Of a DNA stretch of 64,000 bases, positions 61,858 to 64,000 are shown piece by piece; positions within the stretch are counted from its first letter, which is position 1, and each line of letters begins with the position of its first letter. The DNA lies in the NCBI RefSeq assembly GCF_000633595.2, contig NZ_JIBU02000001.1, positions 62,001 to 126,000 on the forward strand, read 5' to 3'. Below the pieces are notes generated by a model that was not told the DNA's origin, did not search any database, and saw only the letters and a list, made by a program, of their open reading frames with translations. Position numbers and translations under genes: made by a program. Origin of the DNA: Clostridium drakei. Its GTDB lineage: Bacteria > Bacillota > Clostridia > Clostridiales > Clostridiaceae.

Positions 61858-62673
61858 TTAGTATGAAACTATATTTAAGGAATCAATATACTCACATAGT
61901 ATTTTTTTTAGATCTAGTATATCCTTCATTTCATAGTACCCAGATTTTTTATATATATAATTTACTGCATTAATGGCTCCCAAGGAAAAAGCTTTTCTGG
62001 AAAAAGATTCATGGCTTATTTCTATTTGGTCATATTCTCCAACTATAAGTAACTTATGTTTTCCTACTATATTACCAGCGCGTATAGCATCAATAGGAAT
62101 AACTTTATTATTTACTCCTGCAGCTTGAAGTCCATGTTTAATCTCATTTGATAATTTTAATGCTGTACCTGAAGGTGAATCTTTTTTGTTTTTATGATGC
62201 ATTTCTATAATTTGAAAATCATAGTTGTTCAATATAGTTGCTGCAATATTACTTAGTAACATCATTACATTTACACCTAGAGTAATATTTGGTGCATAAA
62301 CTATACCGTTCTTAAACTTATAAGCTATATTTTGAAGAGTAGTGATATTTTCTTCAGTAAAACCAGTGGTGCCGATGACCATATTTATTTTCATTTTTGA
62401 TAATGTAACAGCATTTTTCAAAGTTGCTTCAGGAGTTGAAAAATCTACAAACACATCAGGCTTAGTTTTAAAAATTACACTTTCTAGTTCATCAGAAGTA
62501 CTTATTTTTATGTTTGTATTATTATTTTCAAGTAACTTTTCTAAGTCCATTCCTTTTTTTGTGCTTTTTGGACTGCAAATTGCAGCTACAATTTGCATAT
62601 TATTTTGTTCTAAAATTCCATTTGCGATATGTTGTCCTGTTTTGCCTAAACCTATTAGACCTACTTTAATCAT
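61858..62673 (-). CDS. dapB: 4-Hydroxy-tetrahydrodipicolinate reductase family protein
   Basis: NAD(P)H-dependent reductase of lysine/diaminopimelate synthesis, 271 residues. The dinucleotide loop is GLIGLGKTGQHI (about 6-17), the DFSTPEA motif near 76, VIGTTGF near 99, and the catalytic segment EMHHKNKKDSPSGTALKLS near 158. The ATG follows AAAGGAGGAA on the minus strand. It is isolated from other dap genes and its loop GLGKTG departs from the commoner GxxGRMG form, so it may be a second, divergent copy. Confidence 0.82.
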   Translation of the reverse strand: MIKVGLIGLGKTGQHIANGILEQNNMQIVAAICSPKSTKKGMDLEKLLENNNTNIKISTSDELESVIFKTKPDVFVDFSTPEATLKNAVTLSKMKINMVIGTTGFTEENITTLQNIAYKFKNGIVYAPNITLGVNVMMLLSNIAATILNNYDFQIIEMHHKNKKDSPSGTALKLSNEIKHGLQAAGVNNKVIPIDAIRAGNIVGKHKLLIVGEYDQIEISHESFSRKAFSLGAINAVNYIYKKSGYYEMKDILDLKKILCEYIDSLNIVSY

Positions 62674-62771
62674 ATTATTTCCTCCTTTTTTTTTACCATG
62701 ATATCAAAACTTTTAGATATGAAAATATTGAGTGAAAATCATTTCTAAGTATTGATTTACGTGTTTTTTAA

Positions 62772-62808
62772 AAGTAACAACTTTAGTATATCATATAAGT
62801 TGTTACTT
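62772..62808. promoter_or_regulatory. 12-bp perfect inverted repeat upstream of dapB
   Basis: AAGTAACAACTT (62772-62783) and AAGTTGTTACTT (62797-62808) lie 13 nt apart, about 100 bp before the dapB start. It could be an operator or a transcript hairpin. The rest of 62674-63190 is AT-rich with no gene. Confidence 0.45.
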
Positions 62809-63191
62809 GTCATTAATAGTTAATTATCTTGACATTGCTTAAAATACTGAATATTCGTGATTTTGTGTAAATTGATTAAAAAATAAAGTTTATAATTATT
62901 ATCAAGTGATTCTTAGAATCATGTATAATTTCATACAAAAAAATGCTGGGATTAGCAATGGTAACTATCAGATGAATTAAGGAAAAGTAAAATATGAAAA
63001 AGTTTAAATCAGTACTATAAAGCTTTTTAAAAAATTATTATTATGGTATTATATTTTATGGAATTACATTGATTATGTACTATATGATAATGTTCTAATT
63101 TCAATTTAGTAATGAATTTTTATCATTTTAAATAAAATTGTACTAATAATGTATCAAATTAGTGAATATTAATATTTTTAATAGAATATTA

Positions 63192-63221
63192 TTGAGAGGA
63201 GGATTTACTTTAAAATATAAT
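63192..63221 (+). promoter_or_regulatory. Sigma-A promoter of the GntR/RCK_C gene
   Basis: TTGAGA (63192-63197), 18 bp, TATAAT (63216-63221). Transcription would start near 63228, only about 16 nt before the ATG. There is no proper ribosome binding site in that leader; the GAGGAGG at 63195-63201 lies upstream of the start point. Confidence 0.5.
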
Positions 63222-63243
63222 ATATTTTAAGGTATAATTTAAA

Positions 63244-63900
63244 ATGTCATCGGAATACATAAAGAAACCAGTTTATCAAAAAATATCAATAGATATAGCA
63301 AATAGAATATTAGCTGGTGATTTTTCTGCAGGAGACAAACTTCATGGAAGATCATCTCTTTCAAGTTATTATAATGTTTCGCCTGAAACTATTAGAAGAG
63401 CAATTATTCTTTTAAATGATATGGATATAGTGGAAGTAATAAAGGGTAGCGGAATTATTATTAAATCAGTTGATAACTGTGTAAAGGTTATAGATAAATT
63501 TAAAGATATAGATTCTATAAATTCATCTAGGAAAGAAATATTAGAGTTAATAGATCAAAAAAAAATATTGGAGGAAAAAATTGAAGGAAAAATTGACGAA
63601 CTTATAGATTATTCCAATAGATTTATTAATACGAATCCTTTTATGCCTTATGAGTTCAAAATATATAAAGGACTAAATATTATAGGCAAAACTGTATCTG
63701 AAAGTAAATTTTGGCAAAATACAGGTGCTACTGTAGTAGGAATAAGAAGAAAAGGTGATTTAATACTTTCACCAGGACCTAATGCTGCATTTCAAGAAGG
63801 GGATACTTTTTTGATAATAGCGGAGGAAGATGTTTACGTAAAAATCAAAAAATTTATTTATGAAGATAATAGTATAGCAAAATTAAAAAATAAAAGTTGA
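63244..63900 (+). CDS. busR: GntR/RCK_C regulator, BusR-like
   Basis: A 218-residue regulator with a GntR winged helix at about residues 8-75 (SSYYNVSPETIRRAIILLND), a coiled-coil linker (about 95-125) and a C-terminal RCK_C/TrkA_C domain at about 135-208 (KTVSESKFWQNTGATVVGIR, then GDTFLIIAEE). This architecture is that of BusR, which binds cyclic di-AMP and represses osmolyte uptake genes. The ATG has a weak ribosome binding site. The regulated genes are not in the window; the name is by architecture. Confidence 0.75.
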   Translation: MSSEYIKKPVYQKISIDIANRILAGDFSAGDKLHGRSSLSSYYNVSPETIRRAIILLNDMDIVEVIKGSGIIIKSVDNCVKVIDKFKDIDSINSSRKEILELIDQKKILEEKIEGKIDELIDYSNRFINTNPFMPYEFKIYKGLNIIGKTVSESKFWQNTGATVVGIRRKGDLILSPGPNAAFQEGDTFLIIAEEDVYVKIKKFIYEDNSIAKLKNKS

Positions 63901-63925
63901 CAATCTATATTTGTGTTGTTATAAT
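63897..63925 (+). promoter_or_regulatory. Sigma-A promoter for the SAM riboswitch transcript
   Basis: Perfect TTGACA (63897-63902) and TATAAT (63920-63925), 17-bp spacer. The -35 box overlaps the stop codon of the preceding gene. The start point near 63932 is about 25 nt before the riboswitch. Confidence 0.8.
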
Positions 63926-63956
63926 TTAAAACATAAATTGAATAATAAATTTCGCA

Positions 63957-64000
63957 CTTATCAAGAGTGGTGGAGGGACTGGCCCGATGAAACCCAGCAA
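63957..64000 (+). ncRNA. SAM-I riboswitch (S box), 5' part
   Basis: CTTATCAAGAG, then GGTGGAGGGACTGGCCC, GATGAAACCC and AGCAA match the conserved 5' half of the S-box aptamer that binds S-adenosylmethionine. The aptamer runs off the window end. The gene behind it, not visible, should belong to methionine or SAM metabolism or transport. Confidence 0.93.

Overview
The window comes from an AT-rich, anaerobic, Gram-positive Clostridium. The best pointer to species is the glycyl radical enzyme at 57588-60281. Its catalytic residues fall at Cys503, Glu505, His536, Glu637 and Gly873, the numbering I recall for 4-hydroxyphenylacetate decarboxylase of Clostridium scatologenes, so that species or a close relative (C. 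drakei / C. carboxidivorans group) is likely. Species identity is inference; the gene content is read directly.

Layout. (1) 1-1961: 3' part of selB and the selenocysteine tRNA gene. (2) 1916-10978: an apparent 9-kb island between the 3' end of tRNA-Sec and a 44-bp perfect copy of it. It holds a decayed secreted-protein gene, a YitT membrane protein, a small Cys-rich protein, an ECF-type sigma factor with a DUF4179 partner, a Kup potassium transporter, a broken Rpn-type nuclease gene and several short repeat families. No integrase is visible. (3) 11.3-24.4 kb: an MFS transporter, metA (minus strand), a polyamine-type ABC operon (potA frameshifted) fused transcriptionally to two amidohydrolase genes, an amino-acid ABC binding protein and permease, and ddl. 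(4) 25.2-39.1 kb: a PucR-type regulator and an anaerobic ureide pathway: allantoate amidohydrolase, ureidoglycine aminohydrolase, ureidoglycolate dehydrogenase, the three-part oxamate carbamoyltransferase AllFGH, carbamate kinase and two MFS permeases. It should turn allantoate into ammonia, oxamate and carbamoyl phosphate, the last giving ATP. (5) 39.1-43.5 kb: a chemoreceptor and NfnAB.

(6) 43.6-61.6 kb: an 18-kb block bounded by a 64-nt direct repeat. Its left half has GntR and LysR regulators and an unfamiliar trio (beta-propeller protein, EthD-like protein, iron-sulfur flavoprotein with a zinc ribbon), then a DUF1097 membrane protein and a PrpR-type sigma-54 activator. A clear -24/-12 promoter follows, and behind it an acyl phosphotransferase (ptb), a P-loop ATPase, a four-subunit 2-oxoacid:ferredoxin oxidoreductase, an acid kinase (buk) and hpdB-hpdC-hpdA. 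Read as one pathway, this would convert an aryl-pyruvate to aryl-acetyl-CoA, aryl-acetyl phosphate and aryl-acetate with ATP and reduced ferredoxin, then decarboxylate the aryl-acetate (4-hydroxyphenylacetate to p-cresol). A 90-bp structured element occurs twice inside the oxidoreductase genes. This block is the best candidate for an undescribed system. (7) 61.8-64.0 kb: dapB (minus strand), a BusR-like GntR/RCK_C regulator, and the start of a SAM-I riboswitch cut by the window end.
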